This document shows, one piece after another, positions 18,121-26,919 of a stretch of 64,000 nt of DNA. The translations under genes were made by a program, and so were the position numbers. Below the pieces are notes generated by a model. The model had not been told where the DNA came from. It saw only the letters and a program-made list of their open reading frames with translations, and ran no database searches. The stretch comes from Citrobacter amalonaticus. Its GTDB lineage: Bacteria; Pseudomonadota; Gammaproteobacteria; Enterobacterales; Enterobacteriaceae. How positions within the stretch are numbered: position 1 is the first letter of the stretch; every line of letters begins with the position of its first letter. The DNA is taken from contig NZ_CP014015.2 in the NCBI RefSeq assembly GCF_001559075.2, forward strand, positions 4,340,001 to 4,404,000, in the 5' to 3' direction.

Positions 18121-20052
18121 TTACGGCAATTTAAACGACGACACCTGGAGGGCCAGCTCTTCGGCTTCCGCTTTTAAGATCTGCGTACGCGCCGCTGCAT
18201 CGTCAATCAACGAGGCGTTCTGCTGGACCGTGCTGTCCATTTCCGTGACGGCAAGTGTCACTTCGGCGACGCCTTTACGCTGCTCTTCCCCCGCGACGCG
18301 AATTTCCCCCATTAACTGACGCACCTGACGAACATGCCCCACCAGTTCCTGTAAGCGATCACCGGCATGATGAATTTGCTGGCTGCTGTTATCGACGTGC
18401 GACACCGACTCATCAATGAGCGCTTTGATTTCCTGGGCGGCGGTCGCGCTGCGCTGCGCCAGCGTTCTCACTTCAGACGCTACCACTGCAAATCCACGTC
18501 CGGCATCCCCGGCGCGAGCCGCTTCCACGGCCGCATTGAGCGCCAGAATGTTGGTCTGGAAGGCAATGCTGTCAATCACTGAGACTATCTCAACCATTCG
18601 GCCCGATGAGGCGCTGACGTTATCCATGGTTGAAATCACTCCATGCATGACATCGCCGCAGCGGTTGGCCGTTTGCGCCGTGCTTTCTGAAAGTTCATCC
18701 GCCAGTTGAGTGTTACCCGCATTCTGATGAACGGTCGCATTAAGCTGTTCCATTGCGGCCGCACTCTCTTCCAGCGCGGCCGCCTGCTGGGTGACCCGTG
18801 TAGACAGCTCGGTATTACTGTCGGCAAGGCTAACGGCGTTATTCGCCACCACTTCACTGCTGCTGCGCACCGTAAGCATAATGGCGGCAATTTTGTCCAC
18901 GAAGAGGTTAAACGCCTCCGCTATCGCTGAAATTTCGTCCTTGCCCTTCACGTCTAAGCGCCGGGTCAGATCGCCGTCTCCCTGCGCGATATCGTCCAGC
19001 GCCTGCCGTGTGTCGTCCAGACGAGCAATCAACCGGCGGACAACCAGCCAGGAGCCCACCAGCAGCAGCGTCATGACCGGGATCAAAACTTCAAGAACAT
19101 CGCGCATCATCACTTTCGCCAGCCCGACGATGCGTTCTTGCGGTGTTACCAGTCCCACCACCCAACCGGTATCGGCCATCGGGAACAACATTACGCGTGA
19201 CGGTGCGTTCAGAATGCCATCATTTTCCAGCGCCACGGAGGTGACATCGGTGGTTGAGGTGCGCAGTTTCTGCAAACGTTGAGCGACAGGACTCAGCCAG
19301 CCTGATGCCTTCACCAGATCGCCGACGGTCCTGGAGTGATCCCGATCGTTTTGTGGGAAATAGAGAATTTGACCCTGTTTATCAACGACAAAGGCGTATC
19401 CACCGGTGCGTCCACCCTGCTGCTGCATAAAGCTGGCAACGTTATCGAGTCGAATATCGGTGGTTGCCACACCGGCGAATTTACCCGCCAGTTGATACGG
19501 AATGCTGCAGGTCACCATGTTGATCCCGGAAATGGCATCCTGATAAACATCAGACCAGACACAGTTTTCCTGCGAATGGCCCTTCGCGCCCTGATACCAG
19601 CTTTCGTTATGGTAGCCGTTGCCACCTGCTGCGTTGTATTCGTCGGAATACACCAGCTTATCGTCGCTACCGCGCGCCCAGAAAAAGCTGCGCTGCGCAA
19701 CACCAGGCGTAAACGCGTCCGGTTCAGGCCAGATCCCGCCCCCGGTAATGATCGAATTATTTTGTTCGCCGAGAAGATGCGGCACGACGGCGCGGTACAG
19801 CGCTTCATCATTTGGCAGGACTTCGGCCAGTCGCGACAAACTTACGGTTTCTCCCTCAATACGTGACAGGACGCTGCTGAGTTGACGCGTCAGGCCATGC
19901 CCGGTCTCCTCGATCAACGCCGTATTGACTTCAACGACGCGGGGTTGCCCGCGCCAAAGCATAATGACAACAATCACTAACGTCGTTACGGCAAGTAACG
20001 CGATCCCCCCGAGTGTCAAACGAGTCGAAATACGTGACGGATACCAGACCAT
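18121..20052 (-). CDS. Methyl-accepting chemotaxis protein with dCache-type sensor
   Basis: A 643-residue transmembrane chemoreceptor. The first membrane helix is about residues 12-33, a large periplasmic sensor of dCache type follows (about 35-310, with YNAAGGNGYHNESWYQ-like ligand-pocket features), the second helix is about 313-338, then HAMP (about 340-395) and the cytoplasmic signalling coiled coil. The highly conserved hairpin tip (DSIAFQTNILALNAAVEAAR) is intact, so CheW/CheA coupling is expected. The C-terminus ends VSSFKLP, without the NWETF-type pentapeptide that tethers CheR/CheB in Tar and Tsr. The ligand is not known; dCache receptors often bind amino acids. It is not present at this place in E. 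coli as I recall it. AAAGGATG lies upstream of the start. Confidence 0.92.
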   Translation of the reverse strand: MVWYPSRISTRLTLGGIALLAVTTLVIVVIMLWRGQPRVVEVNTALIEETGHGLTRQLSSVLSRIEGETVSLSRLAEVLPNDEALYRAVVPHLLGEQNNSIITGGGIWPEPDAFTPGVAQRSFFWARGSDDKLVYSDEYNAAGGNGYHNESWYQGAKGHSQENCVWSDVYQDAISGINMVTCSIPYQLAGKFAGVATTDIRLDNVASFMQQQGGRTGGYAFVVDKQGQILYFPQNDRDHSRTVGDLVKASGWLSPVAQRLQKLRTSTTDVTSVALENDGILNAPSRVMLFPMADTGWVVGLVTPQERIVGLAKVMMRDVLEVLIPVMTLLLVGSWLVVRRLIARLDDTRQALDDIAQGDGDLTRRLDVKGKDEISAIAEAFNLFVDKIAAIMLTVRSSSEVVANNAVSLADSNTELSTRVTQQAAALEESAAAMEQLNATVHQNAGNTQLADELSESTAQTANRCGDVMHGVISTMDNVSASSGRMVEIVSVIDSIAFQTNILALNAAVEAARAGDAGRGFAVVASEVRTLAQRSATAAQEIKALIDESVSHVDNSSQQIHHAGDRLQELVGHVRQVRQLMGEIRVAGEEQRKGVAEVTLAVTEMDSTVQQNASLIDDAAARTQILKAEAEELALQVSSFKLP

Positions 20053-20169
20053 ATAAACATCCTTTTATTTTCAGGCTAATTTATATTCAGTATCGGCACG
20101 TGTTTTTAGAGCTTTATACAGAATTCCGTATTGTCTTAAATTAATAATGTGACGTTGTCACATATAGCA

Positions 20170-20193
20170 AAACCCAGCACTCTGGCTGGGTTT
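20170..20193 (-). terminator. Terminator of the HdeB-like gene
   Basis: Stem AAACCCAGC / GCTGGGTTT (9 bp) with a 6-base loop, 17 bp after the stop codon, ending in TTTT on the minus strand. Confidence 0.8.
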
Positions 20194-20209
20194 AAATAAG
20201 TGCTTAATC

Positions 20210-20539
20210 TTATTTGCTTAATTCTTTTTTGATTTCATCTTTAATTTTAGTCAGTTCGCTCTGCGGATGTTTTTTACAGATTTCAACGGTTAAAGGAACC
20301 GCAGTTGTCACTGTTTCATCGAAAGTGACGTAGTCGCCGCCTTTAAAGTCTTCATCTTCGTTTAATACCCAGAAAGCAACCGGCGCCATCGTCTGCGGGT
20401 TCAGGTCGATGAACTCCTGGCAGCTCATGCTCTTAGGCGTGACGTCGGTTTTCGCGTCAGTCGTTGCTGCATTGACGCTGACACTGGTCAACAGCGCTGC
20501 TACTAAAATACCTGCTGTAGAAAGGGAAAATTTGTTCAT
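20210..20539 (-). CDS. HdeB-like periplasmic acid-stress protein
   Basis: A 109-residue protein with a signal peptide (cleavage likely after Ala24) and a mature part resembling HdeB: SCQEFIDLNPQTMAPVAFWVLNEDEDFKGGDYVT aligns in my memory with E. coli HdeB MTCQEFIDLNPKAMTPVAWW. Two cysteines, Cys40 and Cys88, are placed to form the single disulfide of the HdeA/HdeB fold. HdeB proteins bind unfolded periplasmic proteins at acidic pH and release them on neutralisation. Unlike in E. coli it is not next to hdeA, hdeD or gad genes but stands alone with its own terminator. It may be an HdeB paralogue rather than the orthologue. Confidence 0.82.
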   Translation of the reverse strand: MNKFSLSTAGILVAALLTSVSVNAATTDAKTDVTPKSMSCQEFIDLNPQTMAPVAFWVLNEDEDFKGGDYVTFDETVTTAVPLTVEICKKHPQSELTKIKDEIKKELSK

Positions 20540-20941
20540 TATGATGGCTCCGTTAATGATATAAATAACCTCTACATGAGCGCTTTAAACCGTTAATGTA
20601 GAACGAAGAGAATAATACCGCTCCCTTCTCAGAAATAAATACACCCATACTTGTTATGGCTGTTATTGATATTTCCCGGTACCGATCCTGATGTTTGCCG
20701 TTTATTTCGCCGCGAGAGTGTGATCGCGCCTGCGTATCCGGCAGATAACCGCCCTTTAGCCTTACCGTTGCACCAAAACTGCACTACGCTGCACAAATGT
20801 TGATCATAAGTTAATTAATGCGGCATCAATTTAACAATTGACGCCTGTCGCGGCGGCGTTTTTGAACATGGCACGCGTCCTGCATTGTTAATGAACTAAC
20901 AGTGAGCGGACTTTTGACAGCCTGGTAACAGCGAGACGGTG
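20540..20941 (+). promoter_or_regulatory. Divergent control region, HdeB-like gene / rpiR-ddp operon
   Basis: About 400 bp without a gene. Two inverted repeats near the rpiR start could be regulator sites: CAATT-taac-AATTG (20827-20840) and TGTTA-6-TAACA (20886-20901). The rest is AT-rich toward the HdeB-like gene. These are candidates only. Confidence 0.35.
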
Positions 20942-21808
20942 ATGACAGCAAAACCTGAGTTACTGACCCGAATTGAACAGACCTTCAGCCTGCATACGCC
21001 GAGTGAAAAGCGTGTTGCCAGCTGGCTGTTGACCCATGTGGCGCAAATCCCGTTTGAAACCGCCGACAGCATTGGCAAAGCGACGGGTACCAGCGGGATT
21101 ACCGTTGGACGCTATCTGCGCAAAATCGGCTATCGAAATCTGGAAGATGCTAAAGCCAGCCTGCGTGAACTGCCTTCTGTCCCCTATCAGCCCTGGGGCA
21201 TGAACGAGCGTCTGGACTCCTGGCAACAACAGCAACAGTTGCCGGACCGCGCACGTCAGTCGCTATCGCTGGAGATTGACGCGATCGCCCATGTTTATCA
21301 ACTGGCGCAAGGGGACGCTTTCCAGCGTATTACCCGGCAGCTGGCGCAGGCGGAAGCGGTGTATGTGCTGGGGATCCAGTCGACGCGGGGGATCGCCAAT
21401 GCCTTCTTCAGTCATCTCGAATATCTGCGTCCTCGGGTGAACTACTCCGAAGGGCTCTCCGGCAGTTGGGTGGAATCCCTCAATTCCGGGTTTGAGAAAC
21501 CGTATGTGGTGTTGACCGATACCCGCGCTTACTCCGCCATTGCCCGGCAGTACTGCCGCGTCGCCAGCGAGCGGCACATTCCGCTGGCGCTGATCACCGA
21601 TGTCTGGTGCCCCTGGGCACGGGATTACGCCATCGATTTACTGCAGGTGAAAACGGACACCGGACACTTCTGGGATTCGCTGGCGCCGGTGAGCTGTCTG
21701 TTTAATCTTCTGCTTTCCGGCGTGGCGGAACAGCTGGGCGATTCACTTACCGGGCGGCTACAGACCAACCGCCAGTTACAACAAGAATTTGGTCAATTCG
21801 AACAATAA
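20942..21808 (+). CDS. RpiR/MurR-family regulator of the ddp operon
   Basis: A 288-residue transcription factor of the RpiR family: an N-terminal helix-turn-helix (about 1-75, TPSEKRVASWLL and GTSGITVGRYLRKIGY) and a C-terminal sugar-isomerase (SIS) fold (about 120-270, YVLGIQSTRGIANAFFSHLEYL). SIS domains in this family bind phosphosugars; MurR for example senses MurNAc-6-phosphate. The start is taken at the ATG at 20942; a GTG immediately before it is also in frame. It ends only 14 bp before ddpX, so it is probably the first gene of the ddp operon and its regulator. E. coli K-12 ddp has no such gene as far as I recall. Confidence 0.85.
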   Translation: MTAKPELLTRIEQTFSLHTPSEKRVASWLLTHVAQIPFETADSIGKATGTSGITVGRYLRKIGYRNLEDAKASLRELPSVPYQPWGMNERLDSWQQQQQLPDRARQSLSLEIDAIAHVYQLAQGDAFQRITRQLAQAEAVYVLGIQSTRGIANAFFSHLEYLRPRVNYSEGLSGSWVESLNSGFEKPYVVLTDTRAYSAIARQYCRVASERHIPLALITDVWCPWARDYAIDLLQVKTDTGHFWDSLAPVSCLFNLLLSGVAEQLGDSLTGRLQTNRQLQQEFGQFEQ

Positions 21809-21822
21809 ACAGGAAACGTGCT

Positions 21823-22410
21823 ATGTCTGAAACTCCGCAACTGGTCGATCTGTCGGTGATTTTTCCGACGCTGGATATCGACCTCAAATATGCGACCGCC
21901 GATAACCTGACCGGCGCGCCGATTTATCGCGAATCGTGCTGCCTGCTGCACCAGGATGCGGTCACCGCGCTGGCGAAAAGCATCAGCATTGCGCAACTGG
22001 CGGGCCTTTCTCTGGTGGTTTATGACGCCTATCGTCCGCAACAGGCACAGTCCATCCTGTGGGATGCCTGCCCCGATCCGCAATATGTGGTCGATGTTGC
22101 CATCGGCTCGAACCACAGTCGCGGAACGGCCATCGACGTCACGTTGAAAGACGCGAATGGCAAGATCCTCGATATGGGGGCGGGTTTTGATGAAATGCAC
22201 GACCGTTCACATGCGTATCACCCTTCTGTTCCTGCCGCCGCGCAGCGTAACCGGCTGTTACTCAACGCCATTATGTTTGGCGGTGGCTTTGTCGGCATCA
22301 GCAGCGAGTGGTGGCATTTTGAGTTACCTGCCGCGAGTCGTTATCCGCTGCTGGAAGACTGTATTGCCTGCTTTCCCGTTACAACCACAACAACACACAC
22401 CTCTTTTTGA
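21823..22410 (+). CDS. ddpX: D-alanyl-D-alanine dipeptidase DdpX
   Basis: A 195-residue zinc dipeptidase of the VanX family that hydrolyses D-Ala-D-Ala. The zinc ligands are visible: His98 and Asp105 in SNHSRGTAIDVTL and His165 in SSEWWHFEL, with Glu162 as catalytic base and Arg71 in YDAYRPQ. No signal peptide is present, so it acts in the cytoplasm. In E. coli it lets starving cells use the dipeptide released from peptidoglycan, in contrast to its role in vancomycin resistance in Gram-positives. Placed between the RpiR regulator (14 bp) and ddpA (15 bp). Confidence 0.95.
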   Translation: MSETPQLVDLSVIFPTLDIDLKYATADNLTGAPIYRESCCLLHQDAVTALAKSISIAQLAGLSLVVYDAYRPQQAQSILWDACPDPQYVVDVAIGSNHSRGTAIDVTLKDANGKILDMGAGFDEMHDRSHAYHPSVPAAAQRNRLLLNAIMFGGGFVGISSEWWHFELPAASRYPLLEDCIACFPVTTTTTHTSF

Positions 22411-22425
22411 TTCCGGAGCGTCGTC

Positions 22426-23976
22426 ATGAAATTAACTTCGTTGTTTCGTCCCGCGTTGATTGCCGTTTCCCTGGCGATGGCCCTGCCTGCGGTCCAGGCT
22501 GCCGTCCCGAAAGACATGCTGGTGATCGGTAAAGCCGCTGATCCGCAAACCCTTGACCCGGCGGTGACTATCGATAATAACGACTGGACGGTGACCTACC
22601 CGTCCTACCAGCGTCTGGTGAAGTACAAAACCGAAGGCGATAAAGGCTCTACCGAGGTAGAAGGTGACCTGGCAAGCGGCTGGAAATCCTCTGACGACCA
22701 AAAAGAGTGGACCTTTACGCTTAACGATCAGGCCAAATTTGCCGATGGTTCCCCCGTCACCGCTGAGGCGGTGAAACAGTCCTTCGAACGTCTGCTGAAA
22801 ATCGGTCAGGGACCGGCAGAAGCGTTTCCTAAAGATCTCAAGGTAGACGCTGTCGATGCGCACACGGTGAAATTTACCCTCAGTCAACCGTTCGCTCCGT
22901 TCCTTTACACGCTGGCCAATGACGGCGCGTCGATCATCAACCCGGCGGTGCTGAAAGCGCATGCCGCGGATGACGCCCGTGGTTTTCTGGCGCAAAACAC
23001 CGCAGGTTCCGGGCCGTTTATGCTGAAAAGCTGGCAGAAAGGCCAACAACTGGTGCTGGTCCAGAATCCACATTACGCTGGTCCAAAACCGAACTTTACA
23101 CGCGTATCGGTGAAAATTATCGGTGAGAGCGCGTCGCGCCGTCTGCAACTGTCGCGCGGCGATATCGACATCGCGGATGCCCTGCCGGTGGATCAGCTCA
23201 GCGCGTTAAAACAGGAAGGCAAAGTCGCCGTGGCTGACTATCCGTCGCTTCGCGTGACCTATCTCTATCTGAACAACAGCAAAGCACCGCTGAATCAGGC
23301 AGATCTGCGTCGGGCGATTTCCTGGTCCACCGATTATCAGGGAATGGTGAAAGGGATCCTCAGCGGCAACGGCAAACAGATGCGCGGGCCGATCCCGGAA
23401 GGCATGTGGGGCTACGATGCCTCTGCGTTGCAATACAACTTTGATGAAGCCAAAGCGAAAGCGGAATGGGACAAAGTCGCCAGCAAACCCACCAGCCTGA
23501 GCTTCCTCTACTCTGACAACGATCCCAATTGGGAGCCGATCGCCCTTGCCACTCAGGCCAGCCTCAGCAAACTGGGGATTACCGTGAAGCTAGAGAAACT
23601 GGCGAACGCCACCATGCGTGATCGCGTGGGTAAAGGCGATTACGACATCGCCATCGGCAACTGGAGCCCGGACTTCGCCGACCCCTATATGTTCATGAAC
23701 TACTGGTTTGAGTCTGACAAAAAAGGACTGCCCGGTAACCGCTCGTTCTATGAAAACGCCGACGTCGACAAGCTGTTGCGCAGCGCGCTGAGTACCACCG
23801 ATCAGGCCGCCAGAACTAAGGACTACCAGCAGGCGCAAAAAATCGTCATTGATGAAGCGGCCTACGTCTATCTGTTCCAGAAGAACTACCAGTTAGCGAT
23901 GAACAAAGAGGTCAAAGGCTTCGTGTTCAACCCGATGCTCGAGCAGGTCTTTAATATCGGCACCATGAGCAAATAA
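22426..23976 (+). CDS. ddpA: Dipeptide ABC transporter substrate-binding protein DdpA
   Basis: A 516-residue periplasmic binding protein of the DppA/OppA family (SBP_bac_5), with a Sec signal peptide cleaved probably after VQA (residue 25). Typical family features include ADPQTLDPAVTIDNNDW at the mature start and the ligand-cleft segment around DYDIAIGNWSPDFADPYMFMNYW. In E. coli the Ddp transporter is thought to import D-Ala-D-Ala for cleavage by DdpX. A perfect 8-bp hairpin follows the gene, a common arrangement that keeps binding-protein mRNA abundant relative to the permease genes. Confidence 0.94.
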   Translation: MKLTSLFRPALIAVSLAMALPAVQAAVPKDMLVIGKAADPQTLDPAVTIDNNDWTVTYPSYQRLVKYKTEGDKGSTEVEGDLASGWKSSDDQKEWTFTLNDQAKFADGSPVTAEAVKQSFERLLKIGQGPAEAFPKDLKVDAVDAHTVKFTLSQPFAPFLYTLANDGASIINPAVLKAHAADDARGFLAQNTAGSGPFMLKSWQKGQQLVLVQNPHYAGPKPNFTRVSVKIIGESASRRLQLSRGDIDIADALPVDQLSALKQEGKVAVADYPSLRVTYLYLNNSKAPLNQADLRRAISWSTDYQGMVKGILSGNGKQMRGPIPEGMWGYDASALQYNFDEAKAKAEWDKVASKPTSLSFLYSDNDPNWEPIALATQASLSKLGITVKLEKLANATMRDRVGKGDYDIAIGNWSPDFADPYMFMNYWFESDKKGLPGNRSFYENADVDKLLRSALSTTDQAARTKDYQQAQKIVIDEAAYVYLFQKNYQLAMNKEVKGFVFNPMLEQVFNIGTMSK

Positions 23977-23987
23977 GCCACGTTAAT

Positions 23988-24008
23988 GCGGAGCCGTACT
24001 GGCTCCGC
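23988..24008 (+). promoter_or_regulatory. Intercistronic hairpin ddpA/ddpB
   Basis: Stem GCGGAGCC / GGCTCCGC (8 bp) with a 5-base loop and no U-run, between ddpA and ddpB. Likely an RNA-stability or partial-attenuation element giving more binding protein than permease. Confidence 0.6.
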
Positions 24009-24020
24009 CAGGGGAAGCCA

Positions 24021-25043
24021 ATGACTTTCTGGAGCATTTTGCGCCAGCGCTGCTGGGGACTTGTCCTTGTGGTGGCCGGCGTTTGCGTCATCACCTTTAT
24101 TATTTCGCACCTGATCCCCGGCGATCCGGCCCGCCTGCTGGCGGGCGATCGGGCAAGCGAAGAGATTGTCGAAAATATTCGCCAACAGCTTGGGCTGAAT
24201 CAACCGCTGTATGTGCAGTTTGCGCGCTATGTAAGCGATGTCTTCCAGGGGAACTTAGGCATTTCAATTCGCACCGGGCGTCCGGTGATGGAAGAACTGC
24301 GCGTCTTTTTCCCGGCAACGCTGGAACTGGCCTTTTGTTCACTGCTGCTGGCACTGGTCATCGGTATTCCGTTGGGCATTCTTTCCGCCGTCTGGCGTAA
24401 CCGCTGGCTGGATCACCTGGTGCGTCTGATGGCGATCACCGGCATTTCGACGCCGGCCTTCTGGCTGGGACTAGGCGTGATCGTGCTGTTTTACGGCCAT
24501 CTGCAAATTTTGCCGGGTGGCGGACGGCTGGATGACTGGCTGGATCCGCCAACGCATGTGACCGGGTTTTATCTGATCGATGCCCTGCTGGAAGGCAACG
24601 GCGAGGTCTTTTTTAATGCCTTACAGCATCTGATTTTACCGTCGTTGACGCTGGCGTTTGTTCACCTGGGGATTGTGGCGCGGCAAATCCGTTCCGCGAT
24701 GCTGGAACAGCTCAGTGAAGATTATATCCGCACGGCGAAAGCCAGCGGCCTTCCCGGCTGGTACATCGTGCTGTGTTATGCCCTGCCCAACGCGCTGATC
24801 CCGTCGATTACCGTGCTTGGACTGGCGCTGGGTGACTTGCTGTATGGCGCGGTGCTGACCGAAACCGTCTTTGCCTGGCCCGGAATGGGCGCCTGGGTGG
24901 TGACCTCTATTCAGGCGCTCGATTTCCCGGCGGTAATGGGCTTCGCCGTGGTGGTCTCTTTTGCTTATGTGCTGGTCAATCTGGTGGTGGATCTGCTCTA
25001 TCTGTGGGTGGACCCGCGCATTGGGCGTGGAGGTGCTGAATGA
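24021..25043 (+). CDS. ddpB: Dipeptide ABC transporter permease DdpB
   Basis: A 340-residue inner-membrane permease of the DppB/OppB family (BPD_transp_1), with six predicted membrane segments; the first is at the N-terminus (LVLVVAGVCVITFIISHL). The EAA loop that contacts the ATPases is seen at EDYIRTAKASGLPGWYIVLCYALPNALIP. It overlaps ddpC by 4 bp (ATGA type), so translation is coupled. Confidence 0.94.
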   Translation: MTFWSILRQRCWGLVLVVAGVCVITFIISHLIPGDPARLLAGDRASEEIVENIRQQLGLNQPLYVQFARYVSDVFQGNLGISIRTGRPVMEELRVFFPATLELAFCSLLLALVIGIPLGILSAVWRNRWLDHLVRLMAITGISTPAFWLGLGVIVLFYGHLQILPGGGRLDDWLDPPTHVTGFYLIDALLEGNGEVFFNALQHLILPSLTLAFVHLGIVARQIRSAMLEQLSEDYIRTAKASGLPGWYIVLCYALPNALIPSITVLGLALGDLLYGAVLTETVFAWPGMGAWVVTSIQALDFPAVMGFAVVVSFAYVLVNLVVDLLYLWVDPRIGRGGAE

Positions 25044-25933
25044 TGTTAACCGAAGAGACGCCGACGCCGGTACGCGTGACGCGTCGGCGCATTGACTGGG
25101 CCAGATTGTTCTGGCTGATGAAAAGCAGTCCGCTGACAATGATTGGCGGCGTGATTATTGTCCTGATGCTGTTACTGATGGTGCTGTCGCCGTGGATCGC
25201 GCCATACGATCCCAACGCGATCGATTTAAGTGCGCGGCTGTTGCCGCCAACGGCGACGCACTGGTTTGGAACTGATGAAGTCGGACGCGATCTGTTCAGT
25301 CGGGTGCTGGTGGGCAGCCAGCAGTCGATCGTTGCCGGGCTGGTGGTGGTCGGAATTGCTGGCGGTGTCGGCTCACTGCTGGGCTGTCTGTCCGGCGTGA
25401 TGGGCGGTCGTGCTGACGCCATCATCATGCGGATGATGGATATTATGCTGTCGATTCCCTCGCTGGTGCTGACAATGGCGCTGGCTGCCGCGCTCGGGCC
25501 GAGCCTGTTTAACGCGATGCTGGCGATTGCTATTGTGCGCATTCCCTTTTACGTACGTCTGGCGCGTGGGCAAACGCTGGTCGTGCGCCAGTTTACCTAT
25601 GTCCAGGCCGCCCGCACGTACGGCGCTTCCCGCTGGCATTTGATTAGCTGGCACATCCTGCGTAACTCGTTGCCGCCGCTGATTGTGCAGGCATCGCTGG
25701 ATATTGGCAGCGCCATTCTGATGGCGGCCACGCTGGGCTTTATCGGGCTTGGCGCTCAGCAACCAAGCGCCGAATGGGGCGCGATGGTCGCGATTGGCCG
25801 TAATTACGTTCTCGATCAGTGGTGGTATTGCGCTTTCCCTGGCGCCGCCATCCTGATCACGGCCGTCGGTTTTAACCTGTTCGGTGACGGGATCCGTGAT
25901 TTGCTGGATCCGAAAGCAGGAGGAAAACAGTAA
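25040..25933 (+). CDS. ddpC: Dipeptide ABC transporter permease DdpC
   Basis: A 297-residue permease of the DppC/OppC family with an N-terminal cytoplasmic tail, a first membrane helix (MIGGVIIVLMLLLMVLSPW) and the OppC-type segment that follows it (HWFGTDEVGRDLFSRVLVG), then the transporter domain with the EAA loop AARTYGASRWHLISWHILRN. It pairs with DdpB. The stop overlaps the ddpD start by one base. Confidence 0.94.
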   Translation: MMLTEETPTPVRVTRRRIDWARLFWLMKSSPLTMIGGVIIVLMLLLMVLSPWIAPYDPNAIDLSARLLPPTATHWFGTDEVGRDLFSRVLVGSQQSIVAGLVVVGIAGGVGSLLGCLSGVMGGRADAIIMRMMDIMLSIPSLVLTMALAAALGPSLFNAMLAIAIVRIPFYVRLARGQTLVVRQFTYVQAARTYGASRWHLISWHILRNSLPPLIVQASLDIGSAILMAATLGFIGLGAQQPSAEWGAMVAIGRNYVLDQWWYCAFPGAAILITAVGFNLFGDGIRDLLDPKAGGKQ

Positions 25934-26919
25934 TGACTCAACCGGTGCTGGAAATAGACGATTTACACTTGAGTTTTCCGGGATATAAAGCCGACGTTCA
26001 CGCCCTGAGCCATGTGTCGCTGCGCATTCAACGCGGCGAAATTGTCGGCGTGGTGGGCGAATCGGGTTCCGGGAAGTCAGTCACCGCGATGCTCACCATG
26101 CGCCTGCTGCCGGAAGGTAGCTACCGCATTCATCAGGGGCGCGTCTCGCTACTGGGCGAAGATGTGCTTAACGCCAGCGAGAAGCAAATGCGTCAATGGC
26201 GCGGCGCACGGGTGGCGATGATCTTCCAGGAGCCGATGACGGCACTCAACCCAACGCGACGTATCGGCCAGCAGATGGTGGAAGTGATTCGCCACCATCA
26301 GACGGTAAGCCGCGCGCAGGCCCGGGAAAAGGCGATTACCCTGCTGGAAGAGATGCAGATCCCCGACGCCGCCGGGGTGATGACCCGCTTTCCGTTTGAG
26401 CTTTCAGGCGGCATGCGTCAGCGGGTGATGATCGCCCTTGCCTTCTCCTGCGAACCGGAGCTGATCATCGCTGATGAACCTACCACCGCGCTGGACGTCA
26501 CCGTACAGTTGCAAGTGCTGCGTCTGCTGAAACACAAGGCCCGCGCCAGCGGCACGGCCGTGCTGTTTATCAGTCATGACATGGCGGTGGTGTCGCAACT
26601 GTGCGACCGGCTGTACGTGATGTATGCCGGAAGCGTAATTGAAAGTGGCCAGACCGATGCCGTGATCCACCATCCGACCCATCCCTATTCGATTGGCCTG
26701 CTGAAATGCGCGCCGGAGCAAGGGGAACCGCGTCAGCCGCTGCCGGCGATCCCTGGCACCGTACCGGATCTCACCCGCCTGCCGCGCGGCTGCGCGTTTC
26801 GGGATCGCTGCTTTGCCGCAGGTCCGCTTTGCGAAACGATACCCGCCATGAGCCCGCATGGCGCTGGAGACCAGCGCTCAGCCTGCTGGTATCCTCTTCT
26901 GGAGAATCCCCATGTCTGA
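25933..26919 (+). CDS. ddpD: Dipeptide ABC transporter ATPase DdpD
   Basis: A 328-residue ATPase of the DppD/OppD family. Walker A is GESGSGKS, the signature is LSGGMRQRV, Walker B with catalytic Glu is LIIADEPTTALD, and the H-loop is ISHD. The C-terminal oligopeptide-transporter extension has a cysteine-containing motif (RGCAFRDRCFAAGPLC), which in this family can bind an iron-sulfur cluster. Coupled to ddpC (1-base overlap) and to ddpF (8-base overlap). Confidence 0.94.
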   Translation: MTQPVLEIDDLHLSFPGYKADVHALSHVSLRIQRGEIVGVVGESGSGKSVTAMLTMRLLPEGSYRIHQGRVSLLGEDVLNASEKQMRQWRGARVAMIFQEPMTALNPTRRIGQQMVEVIRHHQTVSRAQAREKAITLLEEMQIPDAAGVMTRFPFELSGGMRQRVMIALAFSCEPELIIADEPTTALDVTVQLQVLRLLKHKARASGTAVLFISHDMAVVSQLCDRLYVMYAGSVIESGQTDAVIHHPTHPYSIGLLKCAPEQGEPRQPLPAIPGTVPDLTRLPRGCAFRDRCFAAGPLCETIPAMSPHGAGDQRSACWYPLLENPHV

